Below are positions 38,157 to 47,773 of a DNA stretch of 64,000 nucleotides, piece by piece. Below the pieces are notes generated by a model. It did no database searches. It saw only the letters and a list, made by a program, of their open reading frames with translations, and was not told the DNA's origin. Where the stretch lies: positions 1-64,000 of the forward strand of contig CAJBPB010000295.1 in the NCBI GenBank assembly GCA_903957365.1. The letters run 5' to 3'. The position numbers and the translations under genes were made by a program. Origin of the DNA: an uncultured Bacteroidota bacterium (lineage in GTDB: Bacteria > Bacteroidota > Bacteroidia > Bacteroidales > F082). Numbering within the stretch: position 1 is the first letter of the stretch; every line of letters begins with the position of its first letter.

Positions 38157-38906
38157 ATGATTCGTTGTGTCATTGTAGAGGATGAGCTTAAATCACGTGA
38201 GGCATTAAAGGCATTGATTCATCGATTCTGTCCTGAAGTGATGGTCTGTGCTGAAGCGGGTGGTGTAGAAGCTGGCCGTGCTGTTATCGAACAGCATCAT
38301 CCTGACGTTGTTTTTCTCGATATTGAGATGCCGGATGGTAGTGGATTCCGTTTGCTTGAGAAATTTGATAAAATTGATTTTGAAGTGGTTTTTACCACAG
38401 CTTACGAACAATTTGCTATTAAGGCTATTCGTTATCAAGCCCTTGATTATTTGCTTAAACCTATTGTTCCTCAGGAACTTATGTCTGCTGTTGAAAAAGT
38501 AAGGCTGATAAAAGAAAAAAAAAGCAGCATGAAAAATATTGAGTCAATGTTAATTACATATGGCTCAAGACCACAGGAAAAAAGAAAAATAAATCTGGCT
38601 ACAGCTGATAAAATACACATCGTCGATGTTGATACGATTGTTCGTTGTGAGTCTGATAATTACTACACGCATTTTTATTTAAACAATGGACAACATCTTT
38701 TAATCAGTAAAACCCTGAAAGAAATAGAAGGAATGCTCGAGGAGTTTGAGTTTATCCGTCCGCATAAATCACATCTGGTAAATGTTCATTTCATTCAGAA
38801 TTTCAATCGCGATGAAGGTGGTTTTATTACACTTACCGATGGTAGTAAAATCCCGGTTTCACGTCGTAAAAAGGAAAAAGTTCTTGAGATGATACATAAC
38901 ATCTGA
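38157..38906 (+). CDS. LytTR-family response regulator
   Basis: A 249-residue DNA-binding regulator. The receiver occupies about 1-120 with acidic residues ED8-9, phospho-acceptor Asp55 in VVFLDIEMPDGSG, and ALDYLLKPIVPQE. The LytTR domain covers about 145-245, with VRCESDNYYTHFYLNNGQ, the KTLKEIEGMLEE helix and FIRPHKSHLVNVHFI. It is the natural partner of the LytS-type kinase just upstream. LytTR proteins usually bind paired direct repeats; I did not find a convincing pair in the promoters nearby. Confidence 0.93.
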   Translation: MIRCVIVEDELKSREALKALIHRFCPEVMVCAEAGGVEAGRAVIEQHHPDVVFLDIEMPDGSGFRLLEKFDKIDFEVVFTTAYEQFAIKAIRYQALDYLLKPIVPQELMSAVEKVRLIKEKKSSMKNIESMLITYGSRPQEKRKINLATADKIHIVDVDTIVRCESDNYYTHFYLNNGQHLLISKTLKEIEGMLEEFEFIRPHKSHLVNVHFIQNFNRDEGGFITLTDGSKIPVSRRKKEKVLEMIHNI

Positions 38907-39010
38907 GGATTTTTATTTTTTTTTACTCTTTATTTTTCTTCAAATTAAAGTTTTCTGATCAAATTCCAAATATACTGCAAGGATTAAAAACAGCGTTAAC
39001 AATTTCACGC

Positions 39011-39042
39011 TTGTTTTTTTTATTTCCAAATATGTATCTTTA
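39011..39042 (+). promoter_or_regulatory. Likely promoter of the acidic membrane-anchored protein
   Basis: TTG at 39011-39013 and TATCTTTA at 39035-39042 are 21 bases apart, close to the Bacteroidota -33/-7 layout with one mismatch. The start codon is at 39073. Confidence 0.4.
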
Positions 39043-39072
39043 CACTTTAAGATCAATAAATATTCAAGTGTT

Positions 39073-39519
39073 ATGGAGGATCTGATTTATATTCTGATTG
39101 CTGTTTTTTGGGTTATTTTTACAATTATGCGAAAATCACAGAAAAAGCAACAAGCAATTTCTAACGATGAGGCTTCACCCCAACCTAAAAAAACATCCAG
39201 TTTTGAGGAGGTATTGGAAGAAATTTTACGACCACGTGAGATGAAACCGGTTGAAATTTTCAATCCAACACTCGAAGAAGTTGGAATCGATGATGCATCG
39301 GGGCAGTTTTCACTGGAAACAACAGAATCTGAGATTCAATCACTGGAGGTGATGAATTCAATGGAAACACTGGATTCAGAAGAATCACAGACAACTTACA
39401 CATCAATTCATTTTGATGAAGAGCCTGAGGAAGAATTGAAAACCAATTATATTACCTTTGATTTTGATGTAAGGCAAGCCGTCATTTACTCGGCGATTCT
39501 GAACCGTCCTTATCTATAA
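39073..39519 (+). CDS. Membrane-anchored acidic protein, conserved C-terminus, unknown function
   Basis: A 148-residue protein with one N-terminal membrane helix (about 4-20, LIYILIAVFWVIFTIM). A positive patch follows, then a long acidic, serine-rich and probably disordered middle (about 45-125). The last stretch, FDVRQAVIYSAILNRPYL, looks like a conserved C-terminal motif seen in Bacteroidota proteins of this layout. The layout resembles a small bitopic scaffold or a regulator tethered to the inner membrane. No function is known to me. It lies between the LytTR regulator and the TonB-dependent receptor and has its own promoter-like boxes. Confidence 0.75.
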   Translation: MEDLIYILIAVFWVIFTIMRKSQKKQQAISNDEASPQPKKTSSFEEVLEEILRPREMKPVEIFNPTLEEVGIDDASGQFSLETTESEIQSLEVMNSMETLDSEESQTTYTSIHFDEEPEEELKTNYITFDFDVRQAVIYSAILNRPYL

Positions 39520-39561
39520 GAATTATTGATTGAAACTTTTTTTTCAAGGCATGGTTTTTCT

Positions 39562-39594
39562 TTGGTAAATAAAACGAATAGTTTTTTACCTTTA
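39562..39594 (+). promoter_or_regulatory. Likely promoter of the TonB receptor operon
   Basis: TTG at 39562-39564 and TACCTTTA at 39587-39594 are 22 bases apart, similar to the Bacteroidota pattern with one mismatch in the -7 box. The receptor start is at 39646. Confidence 0.4.
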
Positions 39595-39645
39595 CCCACT
39601 TTTAACGCACAAATTTGAAATAGTATAACATAAATTTACGCTGGT

Positions 39646-42600
39646 ATGTTAAAAAATTTACTGCTTACCTTGGGTATAGTGCTGATGTCTTGTACGTTAG
39701 CGTTTTCACAGCAGGGACGATTACAAGGAAAAGTTTTCGAGAAAGATAGCCGCGAACCTGTTGCTTTCGCCAATATCATACTCGAAAATGGAGGAACAAT
39801 CGTCGGTGGTGCCACCTCTGACTTTGATGGTAACTATGTAATCAATCCGATTCCTCCCGGAAAGTATGATTTGAAGGCCACTTTTGTGGGTTTCAATCCT
39901 GTCACTGTAAGAGGGATTACCATAACCGGTAATCAAATTACATTTTATGATATTGCGATGGTCAGTTCATCTATCGATTTGCAGACTGTCGAAATTATTG
40001 ACTATGCAATTCCTTTGATTTCGAAGGATCAGACTACCAGTGGTGCATCTGTGACAGCCGAAGAAATCAAAAAGATGCCTAACCGTTCAGCTGAGGCTGT
40101 TGCAGCGACTGTCGGAGGTGTGTTTTCAGCGGATGGTGAGCGTGGTAACGTGCGCGGAGCCCGTTCTGATGCGACGGCCACTTACATTGACGGTGTTCGC
40201 GTGATTGGTTCAAGTAGTATTCCACAGTCAGCTATCGAACAGGTGGACGTGATTCTTGGTGGAACACCTGCACAATATGGTGATGCCACAGGTGGTATTA
40301 TCAATGTTACTACCAAAGGCCCTTCCCGTACTTTCGGCGCTGGTGTCGAAATGGAGAGTTCTCAATTTCTTGATGCCTATGGTCACAACCGCGTTGGTTT
40401 CAACGTTCAGGGACCACTTATTAAAGGAAAAGGTGAAAATACTTCACTTCTAGGATTTTTTCTTGCCGGCGATGTTAATTTTGACCAGGACGGAGCATTG
40501 TCTTCTATAGGCTGGCAACATGCCAACAGCACTGTTTTAAATTCGATCGAGCAAAATCCTTTACGCCCCTCAGGAACCGGAACCGGAACATATTTAAATG
40601 GTGAGTTTGTTCGCGGCAGCGACCTTGTTACGAGTAAACAGTCGATGAACACTTCAAGTTATGACGTTAATGTTTCAGGAAATATCAATATCCGTACAAC
40701 AGAAACTATAAATCTGACTTTTGGCGGAACCTATAATAAATCTGCAGGCAGTGCTTTCAACTACAGCAGCTCTTTTTACAACTACGATAAAAATGCCTTG
40801 TATGATAACAATACATGGCGCGTATTTGGACGTTTTACTCAACGTTTTCCAACTTCCAGTGAAAGCACTTCATTGGTTAAAAATGTGTATTATTCAATTC
40901 AGGCTGACTATACAAGACAGAAAAATACCTACGGAGATCCAAATCATGGTGATGATCTGTTTAAGTATGGCTATATTGGAAAATTCTCTACCTATAAAAC
41001 GCCTACTTACGAGTTAGGTAATGATACTGTTAATGGTCATTATTATGAAAATGTATATCTTCTCAATTCTTGGGATTATGATACATTGGTAACATGGACT
41101 CCTTCTGATATCAATTCTCTGGTTGCAAATCATACAACCAGTTATTATGATACATACACCGGATTACCAGATGGCCATTATAACAACCTTGACCAGATTT
41201 TACTTGGTGGTGGTTTGGTAAACGGTAGCACCCCAGATCCTTTTTATGGCTTATATGCAGCTCCGGGAACAAACCAAACAGGCTCTGGAATTACTGACAA
41301 TGATCAGTTTAGTATCAATGTGGCCGGATCAATGGATATTGGTAACCACGAAATTAAACTTGGATTTCAATACGAACAACGTACCAACCGTGGTGTGAAT
41401 TATGGTCCGACTGGATTGTGGAACCTAATGCGTGGTCTGACAAACTTTCATTTGATTGAGTTAGACAAGGACAATCCGTATGTTGTAAATTATGATGGAA
41501 TTATTGATACCATAATGTATAACCGGAAATATGATGCCAATTCACAACGTACCTTTGATCAGAATCTTAGAACCAAACTAGGTTTGTCTGTTGACGGACT
41601 TGATTACATAAATGTTGACTCTTATGATTTTAACAACAACAGCATCGAATATTATGATGTGAATGGTGATCGTCATACAATCAATCTTGATGAAAAACTT
41701 TTCGATATCAGTATGTTCAGTGCTGATGAATTGCTGAATGATGGAAATGCTTATGTGGGTTATTTAGGATATGATTATACAGGTGAAAAACTCACGTCAT
41801 CTCCAAGTTTTGCTGATTTCTTTACCGCGCAGGATGCGAATGGAAACTATACCCGTCCAATTGGCGCTTTTCAGCCAATTTATATGGCCGGATATATTCA
41901 GGATAAATTTGCTTTTAAAGATTTGATCTTCAATATTGGTGTACGTGTTGACCGTTTTGATGCCAACCAAAAAGTATTGAAAGATAACTATTTGCTGTTC
42001 AATGCATATACTGCCAGTGAAGTAACAACAATCAAGGGTCAGACTGTTACCCATCCAAGTGGAATCGGTGATGATTATACTGTATATGTTGATAAAGTAA
42101 GTGATCCGTCAAGAATTGTAGGTTATCGTTCAGAAAACACCTGGTACAATGCTGAAGGTGCTGAAATTCAAGATCCAATCGTTTTAGACGTTGGATCAGG
42201 AATTGCTCCTTACCTTATAAATGCAAATCAGAACAGGGTAGATATCACATCTTTTAAGGATTATGATCCTCAACTCAGTGTGATGCCTCGTATTTCCTTC
42301 TCATTTCCTATTTCCGATGAAGCATTGTTTTTTGCCCATTACGATGTGTTGACACAACGTCCTACAAGTAATTTATTCTCTAATCCTTCGACCTATTATT
42401 TCTTTGAGAATATTGGAACTACAATCAATAACCCTTCATTGAAACCATCTCAGACCATTGATTATGAGTTAGGGTTTACGCAGAAGTTAACAAACGCATC
42501 ATCCATCACATTCACAACTTTTTATCGTGAAATGAGAGATATGATTCAGATATATCGTTTCAACGGCGCCTATCCAAAATCTTATACCTCGTATAACAAT

Positions 42601-43353
42601 TTAGATTTTGGTACTGTAAAAGGTTTGACAGTTGAATATGATCTTCGCCGCACAGGAAACGCACGTGTCAGAGCAAGCTACACTTTACAGTTTGCCAATG
42701 CTACCGGTGCAAGTACAACAACAGCTGCTGCTCTGGTAGCTGCCGGTTTACCAAACCTTCGTTCAACAATCCCAATGCCTTGGGACCGTCGTCACCAGTT
42801 CAATATCTTATTGGATTACAGATACGGAGAAGGTAAAGAATATAACGGACCACGAATCAACCGTGAGAAAAAAGAGAAGAAACCTGTTCAGGTACTTGCC
42901 AATACAGGATTTTCTTTAACAGTCGGTGGAGGATCAGGAACACCTTATACTGCCTCCAGAAATGTTGTTTCTCCTATCAGTCAGGGAAGTAATCTGTTAA
43001 AGGGTAGTTATTATGGTTCAAGATTACCATGGCAGTTCCGTCTTGATTTGAAGGTTGATAAAGACTTCAACCTTAATATTGGTGGTAACGAAGAAAAAGA
43101 TAAACGTACTGCCTATCTGAATGTTTATTTGCAGGTATTGAATTTACTCGACACCAAAAATATTATGGGTGTGTATCCTGCAACTGGTAATCCGGATGAT
43201 GATGGTTATTTATCCGCTCCTGAATGGCAACGTCAGATCAGTAACCAGACAGATCCTGAAGCATTCAGAGAACTGTATGAAGTTTATGTTAATTCGCCAG
43301 GTAACTATAGTTCGCCGCGTCAAATTCGCTTAGGTGTTTTATTCAACTTCTAA
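39646..43353 (+). CDS. TonB-dependent outer-membrane receptor with carboxypeptidase-like N-terminal domain
   Basis: A 1235-residue outer-membrane protein. The signal peptide is about 1-22. A carboxypeptidase-regulatory-like domain covers about 24-105 (GRLQGKVFEKDSREPVAFAN). The plug is about 135-230, with VRGARSDATATYIDGVRV and GGTPAQYGDATGGIINVTTK. The beta barrel runs to the C-terminus, which ends IRLGVLFNF as expected for an outer-membrane barrel. It is Oar-like rather than SusC-like: no SusD gene is adjacent. The next gene starts 3 bases on and encodes a huge exported protein, followed by a PorV-like barrel, so the three are probably one operon. The substrate is unknown. Confidence 0.93.
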   Translation: MLKNLLLTLGIVLMSCTLAFSQQGRLQGKVFEKDSREPVAFANIILENGGTIVGGATSDFDGNYVINPIPPGKYDLKATFVGFNPVTVRGITITGNQITFYDIAMVSSSIDLQTVEIIDYAIPLISKDQTTSGASVTAEEIKKMPNRSAEAVAATVGGVFSADGERGNVRGARSDATATYIDGVRVIGSSSIPQSAIEQVDVILGGTPAQYGDATGGIINVTTKGPSRTFGAGVEMESSQFLDAYGHNRVGFNVQGPLIKGKGENTSLLGFFLAGDVNFDQDGALSSIGWQHANSTVLNSIEQNPLRPSGTGTGTYLNGEFVRGSDLVTSKQSMNTSSYDVNVSGNINIRTTETINLTFGGTYNKSAGSAFNYSSSFYNYDKNALYDNNTWRVFGRFTQRFPTSSESTSLVKNVYYSIQADYTRQKNTYGDPNHGDDLFKYGYIGKFSTYKTPTYELGNDTVNGHYYENVYLLNSWDYDTLVTWTPSDINSLVANHTTSYYDTYTGLPDGHYNNLDQILLGGGLVNGSTPDPFYGLYAAPGTNQTGSGITDNDQFSINVAGSMDIGNHEIKLGFQYEQRTNRGVNYGPTGLWNLMRGLTNFHLIELDKDNPYVVNYDGIIDTIMYNRKYDANSQRTFDQNLRTKLGLSVDGLDYINVDSYDFNNNSIEYYDVNGDRHTINLDEKLFDISMFSADELLNDGNAYVGYLGYDYTGEKLTSSPSFADFFTAQDANGNYTRPIGAFQPIYMAGYIQDKFAFKDLIFNIGVRVDRFDANQKVLKDNYLLFNAYTASEVTTIKGQTVTHPSGIGDDYTVYVDKVSDPSRIVGYRSENTWYNAEGAEIQDPIVLDVGSGIAPYLINANQNRVDITSFKDYDPQLSVMPRISFSFPISDEALFFAHYDVLTQRPTSNLFSNPSTYYFFENIGTTINNPSLKPSQTIDYELGFTQKLTNASSITFTTFYREMRDMIQIYRFNGAYPKSYTSYNNLDFGTVKGLTVEYDLRRTGNARVRASYTLQFANATGASTTTAAALVAAGLPNLRSTIPMPWDRRHQFNILLDYRYGEGKEYNGPRINREKKEKKPVQVLANTGFSLTVGGGSGTPYTASRNVVSPISQGSNLLKGSYYGSRLPWQFRLDLKVDKDFNLNIGGNEEKDKRTAYLNVYLQVLNLLDTKNIMGVYPATGNPDDDGYLSAPEWQRQISNQTDPEAFRELYEVYVNSPGNYSSPRQIRLGVLFNF

Positions 43354-43355
43354 AA

Positions 43356-46300
43356 ATGATATCGGTTATGAAACACCTCTTAGTCACGAAAAAAATCAAT
43401 GAGAAAATGAAGAATATATTACAAAAGCTTATAGTAGCATCATTCATTTTACTGCTTTATAATCAAGGTTGGGCGCGTGAGCTTCAACTTCCGGGTGGAT
43501 TGAAGTCGTCCTACAATCTTAAAGAGACCACTGCTGGTTGTTCACCCTCTTCCGCATTTGAATGGCTCAACATTAACAATGTGAATGCCCGTATAAATGC
43601 CGGAGGTGATATGTGGTGGGATCTGGATGGTACCGGTAAATATTTTATTCCTAAGAATGGATCGGCAACATCCATGTTTTCCGGTTCACTCTGGATTGGA
43701 GGCCTGGATATCAACAATCAGTTAAAACTCGCCGCTTTACGCTACCGACAGGTGGGTAATGATTATTGGACAGGACCACTGACGATAGATGGAACAGCTG
43801 CGATTGATAACACTGTATGTGCCCAGTATGACAAGCATTTTAAAATTACCCGTGCGGTTGTTGACGAATATTTGGCGCATGTTGATGCTGCAACCGGAGC
43901 ATTTATTCCAAGTGAGGATTATGTGATTCCAAAGGAAATACTTGATTGGCCCGCCCACGGTGATGTTTCTAAAAATCAAAGTTATTATCTCGCCCCATTT
44001 TACGATGTGGATGGTGACGGTGAATATACGCCAACATCCGGCGATTATCCTTATTATGATATTGATAACAGTCTTTGTCAGACAAAAACACCGACAATGG
44101 ATGAGTCTATTGAAGGATCAATTAATGGTTCTATTCTGGCTGACCAGGTTATAAAAGGTGACCAGACAATCTGGTGGGTTTTTAATGATAAGGGAAATTT
44201 TCACTCTGAAACCAATGGAGCAGCCATCGGTATGGAAATCAGGGCACAGGCCTTTGCCTTTGCTACAAATGATGAAGTGAACAACATGACATTTTATAGT
44301 TACGAAATCATTAACAGATCAACTTTTGAACTGACTGAAACTTATTTCTGCCCTTGGGTTGATACTGACCTTGGTTATGCAGCGGATGACTTTGTTGGAT
44401 GTGATGTTGGACGCGGATTAGGATATTGCTATAACGGTAAGGCAATTGACGGTAGCGGAACTCCTGAATCTTATGGTAATCAGCCACCTGCAATCGGTGT
44501 TGACTTTTTCCAGGGACCTTATATGGATGCTGATATTTCCGATAATCCAAAATACCGCATCATCACTGATGCAATCAGCGGTGATACCCTCGGTCGTGAG
44601 CAGATATGCGATGTTAGTATTAACGGAGTTAATTTTGGAAACGGTATTGTTGATGATGAACGTTATGGAATGCGTCGTTTTGTATATCATAATAATTGTG
44701 CGTCCGGTCCAACCTGCGACCCTCAGATAGCTCCTGAATATTATAACTTCTTACGTGGTATCTGGAAAGATGGTACAATTATGCAATACGGTGGTACCGC
44801 GCATCCAACCGGAGCCGGAACCGTTGGACCAGAAACTGATTTTATGTTTCCTGGTGATACTGACCCATGTAACTGGGGCACTGGTGGCACACCTCCAAAC
44901 GGTGGTTATACCCAAAATGGCCTTTATTGGACAGAAGAAACTGGAAATGGTGGTTCGCCAAATCCTCCTGGTGACCGTCGTTTCATGCAGTCTGCCGGTC
45001 CTTTTACCTTGAAACCAGGTGCTGTAAATTATATCACCGTTGGTATTCCATGGGCACGTGCAACTTCAGGTGGAGCATTTGCTTCTGTTACTTTATTGCG
45101 TGTTGTCGACGACAAAGCACAGTCACTGTTTGATAATTGCTTTAAAGTGATCGATGGACCAAATGCCCCTGACCTTTCATATCAGGAACTTGATCGTGAG
45201 ATTATACTTTATATCTCCAATTCACCTTCATCAAATAATTATGGTGAAAAATACCAGGAGTATGATCCAAACATTATGCAACCTTATCCAAACGATGTCA
45301 CATTAAGAAGTGACTCTCTGTATCGTTTTGAAGGATATCAGATTTTCCAGTTGAAAAATGCTACTGTAGGTGTTGAAAGTTTGCATGATGCTGATTTGGT
45401 TCGTCTGGTTGCACAGTACGACATTAAAAATAATGTCAGTAAAATTGTTAATTACAATTATGATGAATCTATTGGCGCAGGTGTTCCTGTAGTTGAAGTA
45501 GTGGGTGGTAATAATGGTATTCAACATTCATTTACACTTACACAGGATGCTTTTGCAACAGATGATGTTCGGTTGATCAATCATAAACAATATTATTATA
45601 TGGCAATTGCATATGCACACAATGAGTATATGCCTTATTCACAAGAGCCGGGTATTTTAAATGGCCTGTTAGGACAAAAGAAACCATACCTTGCTGGAAG
45701 AAAAAATATCCGTATTTACACTGCTATTCCTCATAAAACAATCAATGGTCTGTTACCAAATTCAGATTATGGTGATGGTCCTGAAATTACCCGTTTGGCC
45801 GGTAATGGAAATGGTGGAATGACACTTGAACTGAAACAAGAAACAATTGACGAAATCCTGAGCAAAGAGCCAGCCGGTCCAAATAATAAATATGGAAGCC
45901 CGACTTATCCTATTGCTTACAATCCTGTTTATGAGTCTGGTAATGGTCCGGTGAATATTCGTGTTGTCGATCCATTGAATGTTAAATCAGCTGATTATGA
46001 ACTTTGGTTTGATACGTTGAAATTCGTTCGTTTGTATGAAGTAACCGGTGAGCCTGAAATTAAAGGAGATACGGCAAGTAAATATATTTCCCATTGGTTC
46101 CTTAAGGATCTTGCTACAGGTGAAGTGTTTGAGTCAGATACAACTACTCTTATGAATGATGAACAATTGTTCTTAAGCAGAGGTATTGCGGTTCAGATTG
46201 AGCAACCTTTTAAACCGGGCCCATATAAAGTAGGTCAGAACGCGGCAAGTAAGTCTATGTTCCGTGTTCTCGCTGATAATAACGGTTTTATTGAATCAAG

Positions 46301-47738
46301 TATAGTATATGCAGATAGTTCTCGTCAGTGGCTTGATGGAATTCGTGATGAGGATGTCCCAGGCTGGCCAACGAACTGGATTCGTTCAGGAACTTATAAA
46401 GATCAGGAAAACCGTGCATTTGATGACTGGAATATGTCAACAGATCCTGACAGACCATGGGACCCGGATCAATCTTACGAAAAGATCCTGAATGGTATTT
46501 GGTCGCCTTATTCTTTGGTTAGTTTTGGTAATAACTTTGGACAGGGATCAATTCAAAGCAATGTTGGACCTGCATTCAGTGAAGATTCTAAAACAAGCAG
46601 CCGTTTTGAGAATATTTCGAGTGTTGACATTGTCCTAACACCTGATAAATCAAAATGGTCACGTGTTCCGGTTCTCGAAATGCAGTCTGATATAACCCTT
46701 GCAGCAGGAAACGCGCCTCGTTTTAGTCTTCGTCGCGCTGCATCTGTTGATAAGGAAGGTAATCCTGCAGCTGATATGACAGCTCCTGCCAGTGATAATC
46801 CAAATGATGCTAACTATATCAGCAGTTATGGTATGGGTTGGTTCCCTGGATATGCGATCAATATAGAGACGGGTGAACGTTTGAATATGATGTTTGGTGA
46901 AGATTCATATCTTTCAGCTCAAAATGGCCGGGATATGATCTTTAATCCAACCGCCAAGGATATGGATGCCGTTAATCAGGCTTTTGATCCCAACATCTTC
47001 TCACAGGTTGGATTTGATCCGCTTATGGGAGGTAAACATTATGTATATGTAATGCGTCACGATTATTACAATTTCTCACAGGGTGATATTAATTTCGATT
47101 TTCCAAGTCCTGCGTATGATGCTGGAAAGTATGCTTACAGTGTACTTGATACCATTTTCCAGTCGCAATATCCATTCATTTCATCTTATTTTTTCTCACA
47201 GATCATGTATGCTGGTATGCCGATGGGTGTCAAAGGCAAGGATTGGCTGTCAAATGAGGCGAAAATCAGAATTCGTGTTGCAAAACAGTACCAGAAATAC
47301 TATTCACTTTTACCACTCGATACTGTTCCGGAAGGAATGGATGTGAACCATTATTTCCCAAAATATGCGTTTACAACGAAGGGAATCGCCACAGAGGCTG
47401 AAAATCCTGAGAAACTTGAAACGGATTTAGATCTAATTAATGTAGTTCCCAATCCCTACTATGCATACTCATCCTATGAGCGTAATGCATTGGACAACCG
47501 TGTAAAGATTACGAATTTGCCTGAGAAATGCGTTGTCACCATCTATAATATCAGCGGAGTAAAAGTCCGCCAGTTTAAAAAAGATGAAGCCAAGACATCC
47601 ATTGACTGGGACTTGAAGAACTTTGCAGGTGTTCCTATTGCGAGCGGCATTTATCTCATTCATATTAAATCTGATGATGGCGAAAGAATCATCAAATGGT
47701 TTGGAACAATGCGTCCGATTGACCTCAATACTTTTTAA
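43356..47738 (+). CDS. 1460-residue exported protein with T9SS-like C-terminal domain
   Basis: A very large exported protein. In-frame ATGs at 43356, 43368 and 43407 are possible; from 43407 the N-terminus is an ordinary signal peptide (KNILQKLIVASFILLLY), so the true length is 1443-1460. The body is rich in aromatic, Asn, Asp and Gly residues (SMFSGSLWIGGLDINNQ; YYLAPFYDVDGDGEYTPTSG; IWWVFNDKGNFHSETNG). It matches a Bacteroidota family often labelled only by its sorting domain. Residues about 1365-1450 (VVPNPYYAYSSYE ... GVPIASGIYLIHIKSDDGE) resemble a T9SS C-terminal domain, followed by a short tail, GTMRPIDLNTF. The gene lies between the TonB receptor (3 bases) and the PorV-like gene (35 bases). 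Confidence 0.85.
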   Translation: MISVMKHLLVTKKINEKMKNILQKLIVASFILLLYNQGWARELQLPGGLKSSYNLKETTAGCSPSSAFEWLNINNVNARINAGGDMWWDLDGTGKYFIPKNGSATSMFSGSLWIGGLDINNQLKLAALRYRQVGNDYWTGPLTIDGTAAIDNTVCAQYDKHFKITRAVVDEYLAHVDAATGAFIPSEDYVIPKEILDWPAHGDVSKNQSYYLAPFYDVDGDGEYTPTSGDYPYYDIDNSLCQTKTPTMDESIEGSINGSILADQVIKGDQTIWWVFNDKGNFHSETNGAAIGMEIRAQAFAFATNDEVNNMTFYSYEIINRSTFELTETYFCPWVDTDLGYAADDFVGCDVGRGLGYCYNGKAIDGSGTPESYGNQPPAIGVDFFQGPYMDADISDNPKYRIITDAISGDTLGREQICDVSINGVNFGNGIVDDERYGMRRFVYHNNCASGPTCDPQIAPEYYNFLRGIWKDGTIMQYGGTAHPTGAGTVGPETDFMFPGDTDPCNWGTGGTPPNGGYTQNGLYWTEETGNGGSPNPPGDRRFMQSAGPFTLKPGAVNYITVGIPWARATSGGAFASVTLLRVVDDKAQSLFDNCFKVIDGPNAPDLSYQELDREIILYISNSPSSNNYGEKYQEYDPNIMQPYPNDVTLRSDSLYRFEGYQIFQLKNATVGVESLHDADLVRLVAQYDIKNNVSKIVNYNYDESIGAGVPVVEVVGGNNGIQHSFTLTQDAFATDDVRLINHKQYYYMAIAYAHNEYMPYSQEPGILNGLLGQKKPYLAGRKNIRIYTAIPHKTINGLLPNSDYGDGPEITRLAGNGNGGMTLELKQETIDEILSKEPAGPNNKYGSPTYPIAYNPVYESGNGPVNIRVVDPLNVKSADYELWFDTLKFVRLYEVTGEPEIKGDTASKYISHWFLKDLATGEVFESDTTTLMNDEQLFLSRGIAVQIEQPFKPGPYKVGQNAASKSMFRVLADNNGFIESSIVYADSSRQWLDGIRDEDVPGWPTNWIRSGTYKDQENRAFDDWNMSTDPDRPWDPDQSYEKILNGIWSPYSLVSFGNNFGQGSIQSNVGPAFSEDSKTSSRFENISSVDIVLTPDKSKWSRVPVLEMQSDITLAAGNAPRFSLRRAASVDKEGNPAADMTAPASDNPNDANYISSYGMGWFPGYAINIETGERLNMMFGEDSYLSAQNGRDMIFNPTAKDMDAVNQAFDPNIFSQVGFDPLMGGKHYVYVMRHDYYNFSQGDINFDFPSPAYDAGKYAYSVLDTIFQSQYPFISSYFFSQIMYAGMPMGVKGKDWLSNEAKIRIRVAKQYQKYYSLLPLDTVPEGMDVNHYFPKYAFTTKGIATEAENPEKLETDLDLINVVPNPYYAYSSYERNALDNRVKITNLPEKCVVTIYNISGVKVRQFKKDEAKTSIDWDLKNFAGVPIASGIYLIHIKSDDGERIIKWFGTMRPIDLNTF

Positions 47739-47773
47739 CCCAAACGAATTGCGAACAAAAAAATTAATCTACA

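Noticed and set aside
39646-43353. SusC of a polysaccharide utilisation locus
   Set aside because: No SusD gene or carbohydrate enzymes adjoin it; the neighbours are a giant exported protein and a PorV-like barrel.
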